From Castellaniella daejeonensis (lineage in GTDB: Bacteria; Pseudomonadota; Gammaproteobacteria; Burkholderiales; Burkholderiaceae_B), in contig NZ_BAAAFN010000008.1 in assembly GCF_039523555.1 (NCBI RefSeq), forward strand, positions 124,001 through 188,000: DNA of 64,000 nucleotides, given 5' to 3'. Each line of letters starts with the position of its first letter. Position 1 is the first letter of the stretch. The notes under the pieces were generated by a model, which was given only the letters and a program-made list of their open reading frames with translations, was not told the DNA's origin and made no database searches. Below are positions 8,166 through 20,248 of this stretch, piece after piece. The position numbers were made by a program, and so were the translations under genes.

Positions 8166-9646
8166 GTCGCGAAATTCTGCTGTTGGTCGACGCCCTGGCG
8201 CGTGAAAAAAACGTCGAACGCGATGTCGTGTTCGGCGCTCTCGAAAGCGCGCTGGCCTCGGCCATGAAAAAGCGGTTCAAGGAAGACGTGGACATCCGCG
8301 TGGCCATCGACCGCCAGACCGGCGAGCACGAAGGCTTCCGCCGCTGGCTGGTCGTGCCCGACGAGGCAGGCCTGCAGGAGCCCGATGCCCAGGAACTCTA
8401 TACCGACGCCCAGGACATCGTGCCGGGCATCGAAGTGGGGGAATACATCGAGGAACCCCTCGAGCCGATCGAGTTCGGCCGCATCGGTGCGCAGGCCGCC
8501 AAGCAGGCGATCCTGCAGAAGATTCGCGATGCCGAGCGCGAGCAGGTGCTGAACGACTTCCTGGACCGCGGCGAGACCATCGTGTCCGGCACGGTCAAGC
8601 GCCTGGACAAGGGCGATGCCATCGTCGAGATCGGCAAGGTCGAGGCGCGCCTGCCGCGCACCGAGATGATCCCCAAGGAAAACATCCGTGCCGGCGACCG
8701 GGTGCGCGCCTACGTCCTCAAGGTCGATCACGCGGCGCGTGGCCAGCAGGTGATCCTGTCGCGCACCTCGCCCGACTTCATCCGCGAGCTGTTCGAAAAT
8801 GAAGTTCCCGAGATCGAGCAGGGCCTGCTCGAGATCAAGGCAGCGGCGCGCGACCCGGGCGTGCGTGCGAAAATCGCCGTCGTGGCGTACGATAAGCGCA
8901 TCGATCCGATCGGTACCTGCGTGGGCATGCGCGGTTCGCGCGTCACGGCCGTGCGCAACGAACTCGGCGGCGAGCAGGTGGACATCGTCCTGTGGGCTGA
9001 CGACCCGGCGGAATTCGTGATCGGCGCGCTGGCGCCGGCGCATGTCGAGTCCATTCTGGTGGACGAGGACAAGCACGCGATGGACGTGGTGGTCGACGAG
9101 GAAAACCTGCCCAAGGCCATTGGTGCACGCGGTCAGAACGTCCGCCTGGCATCCGAGCTGACCGGCTGGCAGATCAACATCATGACGCCCGAGGAAAGCC
9201 AGAGCCGCCAGGATGCCGAACGCGCCGCGCTGCGTCATACCTTCATCACGAAGCTCGACGTGGATGAGGAAGTCGCCGACATCCTCATCGACGAAGGCTT
9301 CACCGGCCTCGAGGAAATCGCCTATGTGCCCCTGCAGGAACTGCTGGACATCGAGGCATTCGACGAGGAAACCGTCAATGAGCTGCGCACGCGTGCGCGC
9401 AATGCCCTGCTGACCGAGGCCATCGCCCAGGAAGAGCGCGTGCAGACCGCCCGCGATCTGCTGGAAATCAAGGGCATGGACCCGGCCCTGGTGGCGAAGC
9501 TGGCCGAGAACGGCATCACCACGCTGGACGACCTGGCCGAACTGGCCGCGGACGAGCTGGCCGAACTGACCGGGCTGCCCGAGGACGCTGCCAGCGACAT
9601 GATCATGCAGGCGCGGGCCCACTGGTTCGAGGACGACGAAGCCTGA
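8162..9646 (+). CDS. nusA: Transcription termination/antitermination factor NusA
   Basis: NusA binds RNA polymerase and modulates pausing, termination and antitermination. The 494 residues match the E. coli length. Order of domains: N-terminal RNAP-binding domain (about 1-125), S1 (about 135-200, GETIVSGTVKRLDKGDAIVE), KH1 and KH2 (about 205-345, with GTCVGMRGSRV and AIGARGQNVRLA), then two C-terminal helical repeats (about 365-490) with L-L-x-I-x-G-M-D and L-A-E-L-T-G-L. The C-terminal repeats are a feature of many Proteobacteria. It is translationally coupled to rimP and followed by infB. Confidence 0.97.
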   Translation: MSREILLLVDALAREKNVERDVVFGALESALASAMKKRFKEDVDIRVAIDRQTGEHEGFRRWLVVPDEAGLQEPDAQELYTDAQDIVPGIEVGEYIEEPLEPIEFGRIGAQAAKQAILQKIRDAEREQVLNDFLDRGETIVSGTVKRLDKGDAIVEIGKVEARLPRTEMIPKENIRAGDRVRAYVLKVDHAARGQQVILSRTSPDFIRELFENEVPEIEQGLLEIKAAARDPGVRAKIAVVAYDKRIDPIGTCVGMRGSRVTAVRNELGGEQVDIVLWADDPAEFVIGALAPAHVESILVDEDKHAMDVVVDEENLPKAIGARGQNVRLASELTGWQINIMTPEESQSRQDAERAALRHTFITKLDVDEEVADILIDEGFTGLEEIAYVPLQELLDIEAFDEETVNELRTRARNALLTEAIAQEERVQTARDLLEIKGMDPALVAKLAENGITTLDDLAELAADELAELTGLPEDAASDMIMQARAHWFEDDEA

Positions 9647-9701
9647 TTCCTTCGTCGCATCGAGCCACGCAGCCCATCAACGTAGTCAAAGAGAGAGTCG
9701 A

Positions 9702-12593
9702 ATGCCGAGTAACACCGTCGCCCAATTCGCCGAAGAACTGAACATGCCCGCCAACGTCCTGCTGGATCATTTCCGCTCGGCCGGCGTCGAGCTGGATTCG
9801 GTGAACGCCGACGTGACCGAAGCAGACAAGAGCGCCCTGCTCGAATCCCTGCGGCGTTCGCACGGCTCCGACACGGGCAAGAAGGTCGTGCTGACGCGCC
9901 GCAAGACGTCGGAAATCCACCAGGCGGACAGCTCCGGCCGGTCGCGCACGATCCAGGTCGAGGTCCGCAAGAAGCGCGTGCTGGTCAAGCGCGACCGCTC
10001 CGAGCTGGTCGAGGCCGCCCGCGCCGAAGCCGCCGCCCAGGCTGCGGCTGCTGCAGCGGCGGCCCCGGCGCCCGCGCCCCAGCCCGAGCCGGCACCGGCC
10101 CAGCAGGCCGTGGCTGCGGCTGACCAGACCGTCTCCGAACCGGCGGCCACCCGTCTCGCGGAACCCGTCGCGCCCCAGGCTCCGGCCGAAGCGCCGGCTG
10201 CTCCCGTGGCGGACGAGACTCCCGCACAGCAAGAACCCGCCGAGGCCGAGGCCCCGACCGAAACAAAACAGGACATCGTGAGCGAAACCCCTGTCGTCGA
10301 GCCCCAGACCGAAGCGCCCGCTGCCGCGGCCGAGCCGGCTCCTGCCATTTCCGAACCGGCGCCGGCCCCCGAGCCCGCGCCGCGAGCCGAACCTGCGTCT
10401 TCCGCGCCGGTGTCCGCGCCCCAGGCCACGCCGGGCAAGGCACGCAGGGCGCCTGCCGATGCCGACCGCGAACGCGCCCGCCGCGCCGCCGAAGCCGAGG
10501 CCGCGGCCCTGCGCGAAATGATGCGCCAGCCGCGCAAGGTCCTGCGCGCGCCCGAGCCCGAGGAAACGCCCACCACCGGCACGCTGCACAAGCCCGCCGG
10601 CACCAAGGCCTCCGTCAAGAAGGAATCCGAAGGCAAGAAGGTCATCAAGGCGGCCGACGTGTCCTCGAGCTGGTCCAACGACGGCCGCAAGAAGCCTTCC
10701 AAGGCCGATACGCTGTCGGCCGGCTCCGGGCGGGATGCCTGGCGCGCGGGTGGCAAGGCCGGCAGCCGCGGAAGCAAGGGCGCGCGCGGCAAGGGACGCC
10801 GTCAGGCCGAGCACCAGGAACCGATGCAGGCCGAATTCATCGCGCGTGAAATCCACGTGCCCGAAACGATTTCCGTCGCCGATCTGGCCCACAAGATGTC
10901 CGTGAAGGCGGCCGAGGTCATCAAGCATCTGATGAAGCTGGGCCAGATGGTCACCATCAACCAGATCCTGGACCAGGAAACCGCCATGATCGTGGTCGAG
11001 GAACTGGGCCATACCGCCATCGCCGCAAAGCTGGACGATCCGGAAGCCTTCCTGGCCGACACGGAAACCTCCGACGAGGCCGAGGCCCTGCCGCGCGCGC
11101 CGGTCGTCACCGTCATGGGCCACGTCGACCACGGCAAGACCTCGCTGCTGGACTATATCCGCCGCACCAAGGTCGCCACGGGTGAGGCCGGCGGCATCAC
11201 CCAGCATATCGGCGCCTACAGCGTCAAGACCGATCGCGGTGTGGTGGCCTTCCTCGACACCCCGGGCCACGAGGCCTTCACGGCCATGCGTGCCCGCGGC
11301 GCCCAGGCCACCGACATCGTCATCCTGGTGGTGGCGGCCGACGACGGGGTCATGCCCCAGACCAAGGAAGCCATCCACCACGCCCGTGCGGCCAATGTCC
11401 CCCTGGTGGTGGCGATCAACAAGATCGACAAGCCGGAAGCCAACCCCGAGCGCGTCAAGCAGGAACTGGTGGCCGAGGAAGTCGTGCCGGAAGAATACGG
11501 CGGCGACGTGCCCTTCATCCCCGTGTCGGCCAAGACCGGCCAGGGTATCGACGAACTGCTGGAAAATGTCCTGCTGCAGGCCGAGATCCTGGAACTCAAG
11601 GCGCCCGTCGACGCGCCCGCCAAGGGCATCGTCATCGAGGCCCGGCTGGACAAGGGCCGCGGTCCCGTGGCCACCATCCTGGTCCAGAGCGGCACCCTGC
11701 ATCGCGGCGATGCCGTGCTGGCGGGCGTGGCCTACGGCCGGGTGCGTGCCATGCTGAACGACACCGGCAAGCCTACCTCCGAAGCCGGCCCCTCGACCCC
11801 GGTCGAGATCCAGGGCCTGGCCGAGGTTCCGGCCGCCGGCGACGAGGTCCTGGTCCTGAACGACGAACGCAAGGCACGCGAGATCGCGCTGTTCCGCCAG
11901 GGCAAGTTCCGCGACGTCAAGCTCGCCCGCCAGCAGGCTGCCAAGCTGGAATCCATGTTCGACAACCTGGGCGAAGGCGTGCGCACGCTGCCGCTGATCG
12001 TCAAGACCGATGTCCAGGGGTCCCAGGAAGCCCTGGTGCAGTCGCTGCTCAAGCTGTCCACCGACGAGGTCCGGGTGCAGGTCGTGCATGCGGCCGTGGG
12101 TGGCATTTCCGAAAGCGACGTCAACCTGGCGATCGCCTCGGGCGCCGTGGTGATCGGCTTCAATGTCCGGGCCGACGCTCCGGCCAAGAAGCTGGCCGAA
12201 ACCAACGACATCGACCTGCGCTACTACAACATCATCTACGACGCGATCGACGACGTGCGCAACGCCATGTCGGGCATGCTGGCGCCTGAAAAGCGCGAGG
12301 AAGTCATCGGCCTGGTCGAGATCCGCGAGATCTTCACCGTATCCAAGGTCGGCAACATTGCCGGCTGCATGGTGCTCGAAGGCGTGGTACGCCGCGATTC
12401 TCAGGTCCGCCTGCTGCGCAACCACGTGGTCCACTGGACCGGCTCGCTGGATTCCCTGCGCCGCTTCAAGGACGACGTCAAGGAAGTCAAGTCCGGCTTC
12501 GATTGCGGGATCACGCTCAAGGGCAACAACGACATCCAGATCGGCGATCAGCTCGAAGTCTTCGAAATCAAGGAAGTCGCCCGCACGCTCTGA
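9702..12593 (+). CDS. infB: Translation initiation factor IF-2
   Basis: IF-2 is the GTPase that brings initiator tRNA to the 30S subunit and promotes subunit joining. At 963 residues it is of the long type. An N-terminal IF2N domain (1-55) is followed by a low-complexity Ala/Pro/Glu region (about 105-260), a second IF2N-like domain (about 380-440) and the G domain with GHVDHGKT (about 471), DTPGHEAFT and NKID motifs. Domains II to IV follow, including the C-terminal fMet-tRNA-binding beta barrel. Internal initiation could give shorter forms, as in E. coli, but no particular site is proposed. AGAGAG precedes the start. Confidence 0.97.
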   Translation: MPSNTVAQFAEELNMPANVLLDHFRSAGVELDSVNADVTEADKSALLESLRRSHGSDTGKKVVLTRRKTSEIHQADSSGRSRTIQVEVRKKRVLVKRDRSELVEAARAEAAAQAAAAAAAAPAPAPQPEPAPAQQAVAAADQTVSEPAATRLAEPVAPQAPAEAPAAPVADETPAQQEPAEAEAPTETKQDIVSETPVVEPQTEAPAAAAEPAPAISEPAPAPEPAPRAEPASSAPVSAPQATPGKARRAPADADRERARRAAEAEAAALREMMRQPRKVLRAPEPEETPTTGTLHKPAGTKASVKKESEGKKVIKAADVSSSWSNDGRKKPSKADTLSAGSGRDAWRAGGKAGSRGSKGARGKGRRQAEHQEPMQAEFIAREIHVPETISVADLAHKMSVKAAEVIKHLMKLGQMVTINQILDQETAMIVVEELGHTAIAAKLDDPEAFLADTETSDEAEALPRAPVVTVMGHVDHGKTSLLDYIRRTKVATGEAGGITQHIGAYSVKTDRGVVAFLDTPGHEAFTAMRARGAQATDIVILVVAADDGVMPQTKEAIHHARAANVPLVVAINKIDKPEANPERVKQELVAEEVVPEEYGGDVPFIPVSAKTGQGIDELLENVLLQAEILELKAPVDAPAKGIVIEARLDKGRGPVATILVQSGTLHRGDAVLAGVAYGRVRAMLNDTGKPTSEAGPSTPVEIQGLAEVPAAGDEVLVLNDERKAREIALFRQGKFRDVKLARQQAAKLESMFDNLGEGVRTLPLIVKTDVQGSQEALVQSLLKLSTDEVRVQVVHAAVGGISESDVNLAIASGAVVIGFNVRADAPAKKLAETNDIDLRYYNIIYDAIDDVRNAMSGMLAPEKREEVIGLVEIREIFTVSKVGNIAGCMVLEGVVRRDSQVRLLRNHVVHWTGSLDSLRRFKDDVKEVKSGFDCGITLKGNNDIQIGDQLEVFEIKEVARTL

Positions 12594-12609
12594 TCGTGCG
12601 GCATGAATC

Positions 12610-13020
12610 ATGGGCCGTCATAAATCCAAGCCGAATCCCGGACGCAACATGCGCCTGGCCGACCAGATCCAGAAGGATCTGGCGGCCCTGGTGCAGCGCG
12701 AGCTCGACGTCGCGCGCGCCGGCCTGATCACGCTCACCGGCGTCGATCTGTCGGCCGACTACGCCCATGCCAAGGTCTACTTCACCGTGCTGGGCGCCGA
12801 GCCCGAAACAGCCGCCCAGGCGTTGAACGACAAGGCGGGCTGGCTGCATTCGCAGCTGTTCCGGATGTTGCACATCCATACGGTGCCGACCCTGCGTTTC
12901 GTGCACGACGCGCAGCTGGCACGCGGCATCGAGCTCACGCAACTGATTGATCGGGCCAACCGTCCCCAGGCGGGCGTTTCGGACATTCCCGAACTCGAAG
13001 ACCCGGACGGCCAGCCCTGA
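12610..13020 (+). CDS. rbfA: 30S ribosome-binding factor RbfA
   Basis: RbfA binds the 30S subunit near the 5' helix of 16S rRNA and is needed for late assembly and cold adaptation. The 136-residue protein shows the KH-like fold pattern: R-L-A-D-Q-I-Q-K-D-L-A near residue 15, then ITLTGVDLSADYAHAKVYFT and the L-R-F-V-H-D strand. The C-terminal 20 residues are variable. The start follows the infB stop by 16 nt; an alternative ATG lies 13 codons downstream (MRLADQ). It is part of the rimP-nusA-infB-rbfA-truB operon. Confidence 0.95.
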   Translation: MGRHKSKPNPGRNMRLADQIQKDLAALVQRELDVARAGLITLTGVDLSADYAHAKVYFTVLGAEPETAAQALNDKAGWLHSQLFRMLHIHTVPTLRFVHDAQLARGIELTQLIDRANRPQAGVSDIPELEDPDGQP

Positions 13021-13054
13021 AGGGCGGTCGTCACTCATCTGGACGGATTGAACG

Positions 13055-13809
13055 ATGGCTTCCCGACGCGGGCAGATGCTCGATGGAGTCCTGTTGCTGG
13101 ACAAACCGGAGGGCCTGTCGAGCAACCATGCGCTGCAGCGCGCCAAGCGTACCGTGGACGCCCGCAAGGCGGGCCATACCGGTACGCTGGACCCGTTCGC
13201 CACGGGCCTGCTGATCTGCTGCTTCGGCCGTGCGACCAAGATTTCCGCCGCCATGCTGGAGGCCGACAAGGTCTACGAAGCGACCCTGGCCTTCGGCGAG
13301 GAAACCGACAGCGGCGACCTGACCGGCCACATCACGGCGCGCGCGCCGGATGATTTCGCCGGCGTGGACGCCGACACGCTGGAATCCGTGCTGCCCGCAT
13401 TCCGGGGCGAGATCGAGCAGGTGCCGCCCATGGTGTCGGCACTCAAGCGCGACGGCAAGCCGCTGTACGAATATGCCCGCCAGGGCATCGAGCTGGACCG
13501 TCCGCCGCGCAGGATCGTGATCCACGCGCTCGACCTGCTGGCCTGCGACGGCCGCAGTGCCCGGCTGCGGGTGCATTGCAGCAAGGGCACGTACGTGCGC
13601 ACCCTGGCGCAGGACATCGGCCGCAGCCTGGGCTGCCTGGCGCACCTGTCGGCCTTGCGGCGCACCGCCGTCGGGCCGTTCTCGATCGAGCAGGCCGTGA
13701 GGCTCGAAGCCCTGCAGGCCATGGAAGCGCCGGCGACGGCGCTGATCCCTTTACACGCCTTGCCTGACGGACTGCGTCCGGCAAGCGCTTCCACCGAGGA
13801 AAAAACCTT

Positions 13810-13813
<4 letters not shown>
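13055..13813 (+). CDS. truB: tRNA pseudouridine(55) synthase TruB
   Basis: TruB makes the universal pseudouridine 55 in the T-loop of tRNAs. The catalytic motif is intact (GHTGTLDPFATGLL, with the nucleophilic Asp in TLDP), together with KPEGLSSN at the N-terminus and the CSKGTYVRTLAQDIG block near residue 175. At 252 residues it is shorter than the E. coli enzyme (314) because the C-terminal PUA-like part is reduced. It overlaps the typA start by 4 nt (ATGA), so typA is probably translated by coupling. Confidence 0.95.
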
Positions 13814-15633
<1,820 letters not shown>

Positions 15634-15679
15634 TCGGCCGGGCGCGCGGCCGGGATCAGACCGGTCCGCAGGCAGCAGA

Positions 15680-15716
15680 ATGCAAAGACCCCGCTTTTCT
15701 GGCGGGGTCTTTGCAT
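15680..15716. terminator. Bidirectional intrinsic terminator after typA
   Basis: A perfect 15-bp inverted repeat (ATGCAAAGACCCCGC with GCGGGGTCTTTGCAT, 7-nt loop) carries AAAG on the left and CTTT on the right of a GC-rich core. It sits between the converging typA and EamA-transporter genes and can stop transcription from both sides. Confidence 0.85.
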
Positions 15717-15744
15717 GTGGGCCGTGCAGTCTCGCGCATGCGCC

Positions 15745-16659
15745 TTACCGGGTTTCGGCCCGGATCACCAGGGCCAGCCCGGCCAGCAGCGCCGCCAGGC
15801 CGGCGTAGGCCAGCGTGCCGGGCCGTTCGCCCACGACCGCCAGTGCCAGCAGGAAGGCGGTGAGGGGTTCCATCAGGGCCAGCGACACCCCGCTGGCGGC
15901 GCTGATGCTGCGCAGGCCGGTGGTGAACAGCAGATAGGCAACCCCCGTCGAGGCGATGCCCAGGAAGCCGACCATCAGCCAGCCCGAGACCGTGATCTGC
16001 AGCGGCCCGGCCCAGATCCCCGCGATCGGCAGCGCCAGCAGGGCACCCACCAGGAACACGCCCAGCGTGGCGACGGCCGGGGATGCGTGCTGGACCAGGT
16101 TCTTGTTCAGCAAGGTGTAGAGCGCGTAGGTCAGGCCCGAAGCCAGGCACAGGACGATGCCCAGCGGATCGGCCTGGATGTCGCCGCTGCGCCCGAACAC
16201 CAGCAATACGCCGCCACCGACCGCCACCAGCGTGCCCGCCCACCAGCCGGGTGCGGGGCGCGCGCCGGCGGCCAGTTGCAATATTCCGGCCCAGATCGGG
16301 CCGCTGCCGATGGCCAGCGCCGTGCCCACCGCCACGCCGGTGGCCTTCACCCCTGCGAAGAACGTCAGGTTGTAGCCCGCCATGCACGCGCCGGCCCAGA
16401 GGGCGCGGCGCCAGTCCAGGCCGGCCAGTTGCCTGCCCAGGTGGGGCAGCCCGTTGATCGAGCCGGCATAGGCCAGGAAGAAGAGGGCGGCGATCAGCAG
16501 GCGCAGGGCGCCCACCCAGTAGGGCGACAGGGTGGCGTCGGAGAAACTCTGGGCCGTGCCCGTGGTGCCCCACAGGATGCCGGCGCCCAGCACCAGCAGG
16601 ATGCCTTTCAGGGGGCTGTCGGGAAGGGATGATCGAGATGAATCCGGTAGCGTGCTCAT
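15745..16659 (-). CDS. EamA/DMT-family metabolite exporter
   Basis: The 304-residue hydrophobic protein shows ten predicted membrane helices arranged as two EamA repeats (about 20-150 and 165-295), with the usual G-x-x-W-G-T-x-G-T-A-Q near the first helix and V-x-Y-L-L-F-T-x-G-L in the second repeat. Family members export amino acids, purines or other small metabolites. The substrate is unknown. The AraC-type gene lies 102 nt upstream in the same direction and is the likely regulator. Confidence 0.88.
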   Translation of the reverse strand: MSTLPDSSRSSLPDSPLKGILLVLGAGILWGTTGTAQSFSDATLSPYWVGALRLLIAALFFLAYAGSINGLPHLGRQLAGLDWRRALWAGACMAGYNLTFFAGVKATGVAVGTALAIGSGPIWAGILQLAAGARPAPGWWAGTLVAVGGGVLLVFGRSGDIQADPLGIVLCLASGLTYALYTLLNKNLVQHASPAVATLGVFLVGALLALPIAGIWAGPLQITVSGWLMVGFLGIASTGVAYLLFTTGLRSISAASGVSLALMEPLTAFLLALAVVGERPGTLAYAGLAALLAGLALVIRAETR

Positions 16660-16761
16660 GTCGCCATGATGGCAGCGTTGCCGCCGGGCTTCTGTCGAGA
16701 AACGCTCGTGGTTTCGCTGTGCATGGGCAGCGGACGGCTCGGCCGGCCGCGCCGTGGTGTT

Positions 16762-17475
16762 TCAGGAAGCGGTCTGCCGGAGCGAGCGGACGCCTGTTCC
16801 GCGGTCGCGGCGCAGTGCATAGGCCAGGGCGCTGCCTGAGCGGTAGCCGACTTGCGCGGCGACGACTTCCAGGGTGGCCCCCCGTGCCAGCGCCTGGCTC
16901 GCGCGTTCCAGCCGCAAGGCGCGCAGATGGTCGCCCGGCGTGCGGCCGGTCAGTTCCAGCAGGCGGGCATGGAACCGCTGCGGGCTGAGGTTGAACAGCC
17001 GGGCCATGCGGGCTGTCGGCCAGGATTCGTGCAGCGCTTGGGCCAGTGCGGCGTCCAGGCGCGCCAGATCCAGGCCCCGTCGCGAAGCCAGTACCGTGGG
17101 CAGGTCAAGCAGCAGGGCCAGCTGCCGCGCGGCGTCGCCCTGGCTGCCCAGGGCACGGCATGCGGGCGTCAGGGCGAATCGCCGCAGCTTTTCCAGCCCA
17201 CGGGATTCGGGGGCGTCGATCACCAGGATGCGGGTGCCGGGCTGTGCGCAATAGGCGTGGCGGGCACCGGCCGGGATCAGCATCCCGCAGGACGGATCGG
17301 TGAACAGGGCATGCCCGTCGATTTCCAGCTCCATGCGGCCGGCCAGCGGCATCATCACCTGGGCGTGATCGTGGATGTGGACATGGGCCTGTCCGTCGTA
17401 ATCGCGCAGCGTGCTGACCGGTTCGAGAAGCGGCATGGCGGGGTGAATGAAGGCGTGGACGTGAATGCGATGCAT
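16762..17475 (-). CDS. AraC-family regulator with cupin sensor domain
   Basis: The 237-residue protein has an N-terminal cupin-like domain (about 5-100, with the His-rich stretch HVHIHDHAQVMMPLAGRMEL) and a C-terminal double helix-turn-helix (about 140-235). The second HTH has the A-x-x-V-G-Y-R-S-G-S-A-x-A-Y-A-L pattern of AraC proteins. I chose the start MHRIHVHAF because the frame upstream of it is arginine/proline-rich and matches no family sequence. It should bind a small molecule and control nearby promoters; the EamA exporter just downstream is the obvious target. It diverges from the hydrolase-acetyltransferase gene across 160 bp. Confidence 0.85.
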   Translation of the reverse strand: MHRIHVHAFIHPAMPLLEPVSTLRDYDGQAHVHIHDHAQVMMPLAGRMELEIDGHALFTDPSCGMLIPAGARHAYCAQPGTRILVIDAPESRGLEKLRRFALTPACRALGSQGDAARQLALLLDLPTVLASRRGLDLARLDAALAQALHESWPTARMARLFNLSPQRFHARLLELTGRTPGDHLRALRLERASQALARGATLEVVAAQVGYRSGSALAYALRRDRGTGVRSLRQTAS

Positions 17476-17635
17476 CGATCTTACCGCTTCCCGCGGTGCG
17501 GCGGATGGTATGCCGGGCCCGCCTCGGGAAGCCGGGCGTGGGCATCGCCGTGGCCGCACGGGGCCGCTTACAATGGATGCGCGGCTCCGTCGCGCGCCGC
17601 CGGGCGCCCGGAATGCCGCGCCCCGGCTGGACACC

Positions 17636-18697
17636 ATGATTCTCTACCTGCACGGATTCCGATCATCTCCCGATTCCGCCAAGGCCCGACTGATGGCCGG
17701 GGCGATGGCCGAGCGCGGCCTGGCGGCCGACTGGTGCTGCCCCCAACTGCCGGCCAGCCCGGCTGCCGCGTTGGATCTGGCGCTGGGACTGTTGCGCGAT
17801 CGGCTGGGCGCCCCGGCGGCGGTCGGTGGCGGCGATGACAGCCCGGCGGACCGCCTGACCGTCATCGGCTCGTCCCTGGGCGGTTTCTACGCCACCTGGC
17901 TGGCCGAGCGCCTGGGCTGTCGCGCCGTGCTGCTCAATCCCGTCGTCCATGCAGCGCGCGATCTGTCCACCCAGGTTGGCTCGCACCGCACTTTTCACGG
18001 CGACGAGCCTTTCGAATTCCTGCCGGGGCATGTGGACGAGCTGGCACGAGCCGAGGCCGACATCCCGGTACTGACCCGTCCGGAACGCTATTTCCTGCTG
18101 GCCGCCACCGGCGACGAGGTCCTGGACTGGCGGGAAATGCGGGACCGTTTCGCCGGCAGCCGGCAGCGCATCATCGAAGGCAGCGACCACGGCATTTCGG
18201 ATTTCGCCGACTGGCTGCCCGAGGTGCTTGAATTCGCCCTGGGCGGCGCCATGCCGGCTGCAATGCAGTCCGCTTCGGGGCGCCGGGTCGTCACCGGCGC
18301 CTGGGAAGACCTGGGCGCCGAAGCCGGCCGCATCCGCCTGGAGGTCTTCGTGCAGGAGCAGCAGGTGCCGCTGGAAGAGGAACTGGATGCCCGCGACGCG
18401 CAGTGCCTGCACGCCGTTGCCTACGATGCCGACGGTCAGGCCATGGGCACCGGCCGTTTGCTGCCCGACGGCCACATCGGCCGCATGGCCGTGCGCAAGG
18501 CCTGGCGCGGCCAGGGCGTCGGCTCGTTGCTGCTGAATGCGCTGATGGATGCCGCACGCCGCCGTGGCGACGCAGAGGTCGTGCTGGATGCGCAGCTGCA
18601 CGCACGCCCCTTCTACGCCCGCCATGGCTTCGTGGAGGAAGGCGGAACCTTCATGGATGCGGGCATTCCGCATCGCGTGATGCGGCGGCGGTTCTGA
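17636..18697 (+). CDS. Fusion of YqiA/YcfP-type alpha/beta hydrolase and GNAT acetyltransferase
   Basis: One uninterrupted frame of 353 residues joins two families. Residues 1-202 are a YqiA/UPF0227-like esterase that starts MILYLHGFRSSP, with the nucleophile elbow GSSLGG, an acid in GDEVLDW and the catalytic His in EGSDHGISDF. After a short linker (GGAMPAAMQ), residues about 216-353 form a GNAT domain of the YjcF/ElaA type with the acetyl-CoA loop RGQGVGS. In many relatives these are separate genes. The start was chosen because the hydrolase family begins at this Met; the upstream in-frame extension looks like non-coding sequence. An internal start at one of the linker methionines could also yield free GNAT. 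The substrates are unknown. Confidence 0.85.
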   Translation: MILYLHGFRSSPDSAKARLMAGAMAERGLAADWCCPQLPASPAAALDLALGLLRDRLGAPAAVGGGDDSPADRLTVIGSSLGGFYATWLAERLGCRAVLLNPVVHAARDLSTQVGSHRTFHGDEPFEFLPGHVDELARAEADIPVLTRPERYFLLAATGDEVLDWREMRDRFAGSRQRIIEGSDHGISDFADWLPEVLEFALGGAMPAAMQSASGRRVVTGAWEDLGAEAGRIRLEVFVQEQQVPLEEELDARDAQCLHAVAYDADGQAMGTGRLLPDGHIGRMAVRKAWRGQGVGSLLLNALMDAARRRGDAEVVLDAQLHARPFYARHGFVEEGGTFMDAGIPHRVMRRRF

Positions 18698-18763
18698 GCA
18701 TCGCCGGGCTTCATTGCCCGCAGGCGGCGGGCATCTCTGGGCCGGGCCAGGGCGCCGGTTGGC

Positions 18764-19531
<768 letters not shown>

Positions 19532-19537
19532 GGGAAA

Positions 19538-20248
19538 TCAGCGGTGGGTGCCCAGGTAGGCCAGCGTACGGCGTTCGAACCGGCGGAACAGCCAGATCAG
19601 TGTAAACGACAGGCACAGGTAGAGCAGGGCGGCAAGCCCGTAGGATGCGAAGGTCTGGTAGGTGGCCGAGTTGGCATCGCGGGCGATCTTGAGGATGTCG
19701 GGCACGGTGGCGGTGAAGGCCAGTGACGTGGCGTGCAGCATCAGGATCACTTCGTTGCTGTAGGCCGGCAGTGCGCGGCGCAGGGCCGATGGCAGGATCA
19801 CGCGGCGGTACATCGCGAAACGCGTCATGCCGTAGGCGCGCGCGGCCTCGATCTCGCCCGCGCTGGTGGCGCGGATGGCGCCGGCGAAGATTTCGGTCGT
19901 GTAGGCGACGGTGTTCAGCGTCAGGGCCAGGACCAGGCAATTGAAGCCACTCTGGAAGAATGCGGCCAGGGGCGGGGTGTCCTTGACGAAGTCCAGGCTG
20001 TAGATGCCGGCGTAGATGAACAGGATCTGCACGTACAGCGGCGTGCCGCGGAATACGTAGCCGAAGATCCACAGCGGGACTGACAGCCAGCGGCGCGAGG
20101 ATACCCGGGCCACTGCCAGGAAGATCGAGATGAAGAAGCCCATCGACACCGAGAGCACCAGCAGCCACAGGGTGATGGCCATGCCCGAGAGGCTGCCGTT
20201 GCTGGAATACAGGTAGGCGCGCCAGAATTGCTCGAGGACGTCGATCAT
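19538..20248 (-). CDS. hisM: Basic amino acid ABC transporter, permease (HisM type)
   Basis: This 236-residue inner-membrane permease has about five predicted helices. The EAA loop that contacts the ATPase is clear (EIEAARAYGMTRFAMYRRVI followed by LPSALRRALP, about residues 140-170), and the N-terminal Y-L-Y-S-S-N-G-S-L-S-G-M-A-I-T stretch is typical of HisM. It would form a heterodimer with the neighbouring HisQ-type permease. The ATG overlaps the hisQ stop by 4 nt, indicating coupled translation. Confidence 0.92.
   Translation of the reverse strand: MIDVLEQFWRAYLYSSNGSLSGMAITLWLLVLSVSMGFFISIFLAVARVSSRRWLSVPLWIFGYVFRGTPLYVQILFIYAGIYSLDFVKDTPPLAAFFQSGFNCLVLALTLNTVAYTTEIFAGAIRATSAGEIEAARAYGMTRFAMYRRVILPSALRRALPAYSNEVILMLHATSLAFTATVPDILKIARDANSATYQTFASYGLAALLYLCLSFTLIWLFRRFERRTLAYLGTHR

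Noticed and set aside
9603..12611. 1002-codon open frame antisense to infB
   Set aside because: It runs opposite to an intact, conserved infB; its Gly/Arg-rich parts are the complement of the Ala/Pro-rich IF-2 region.
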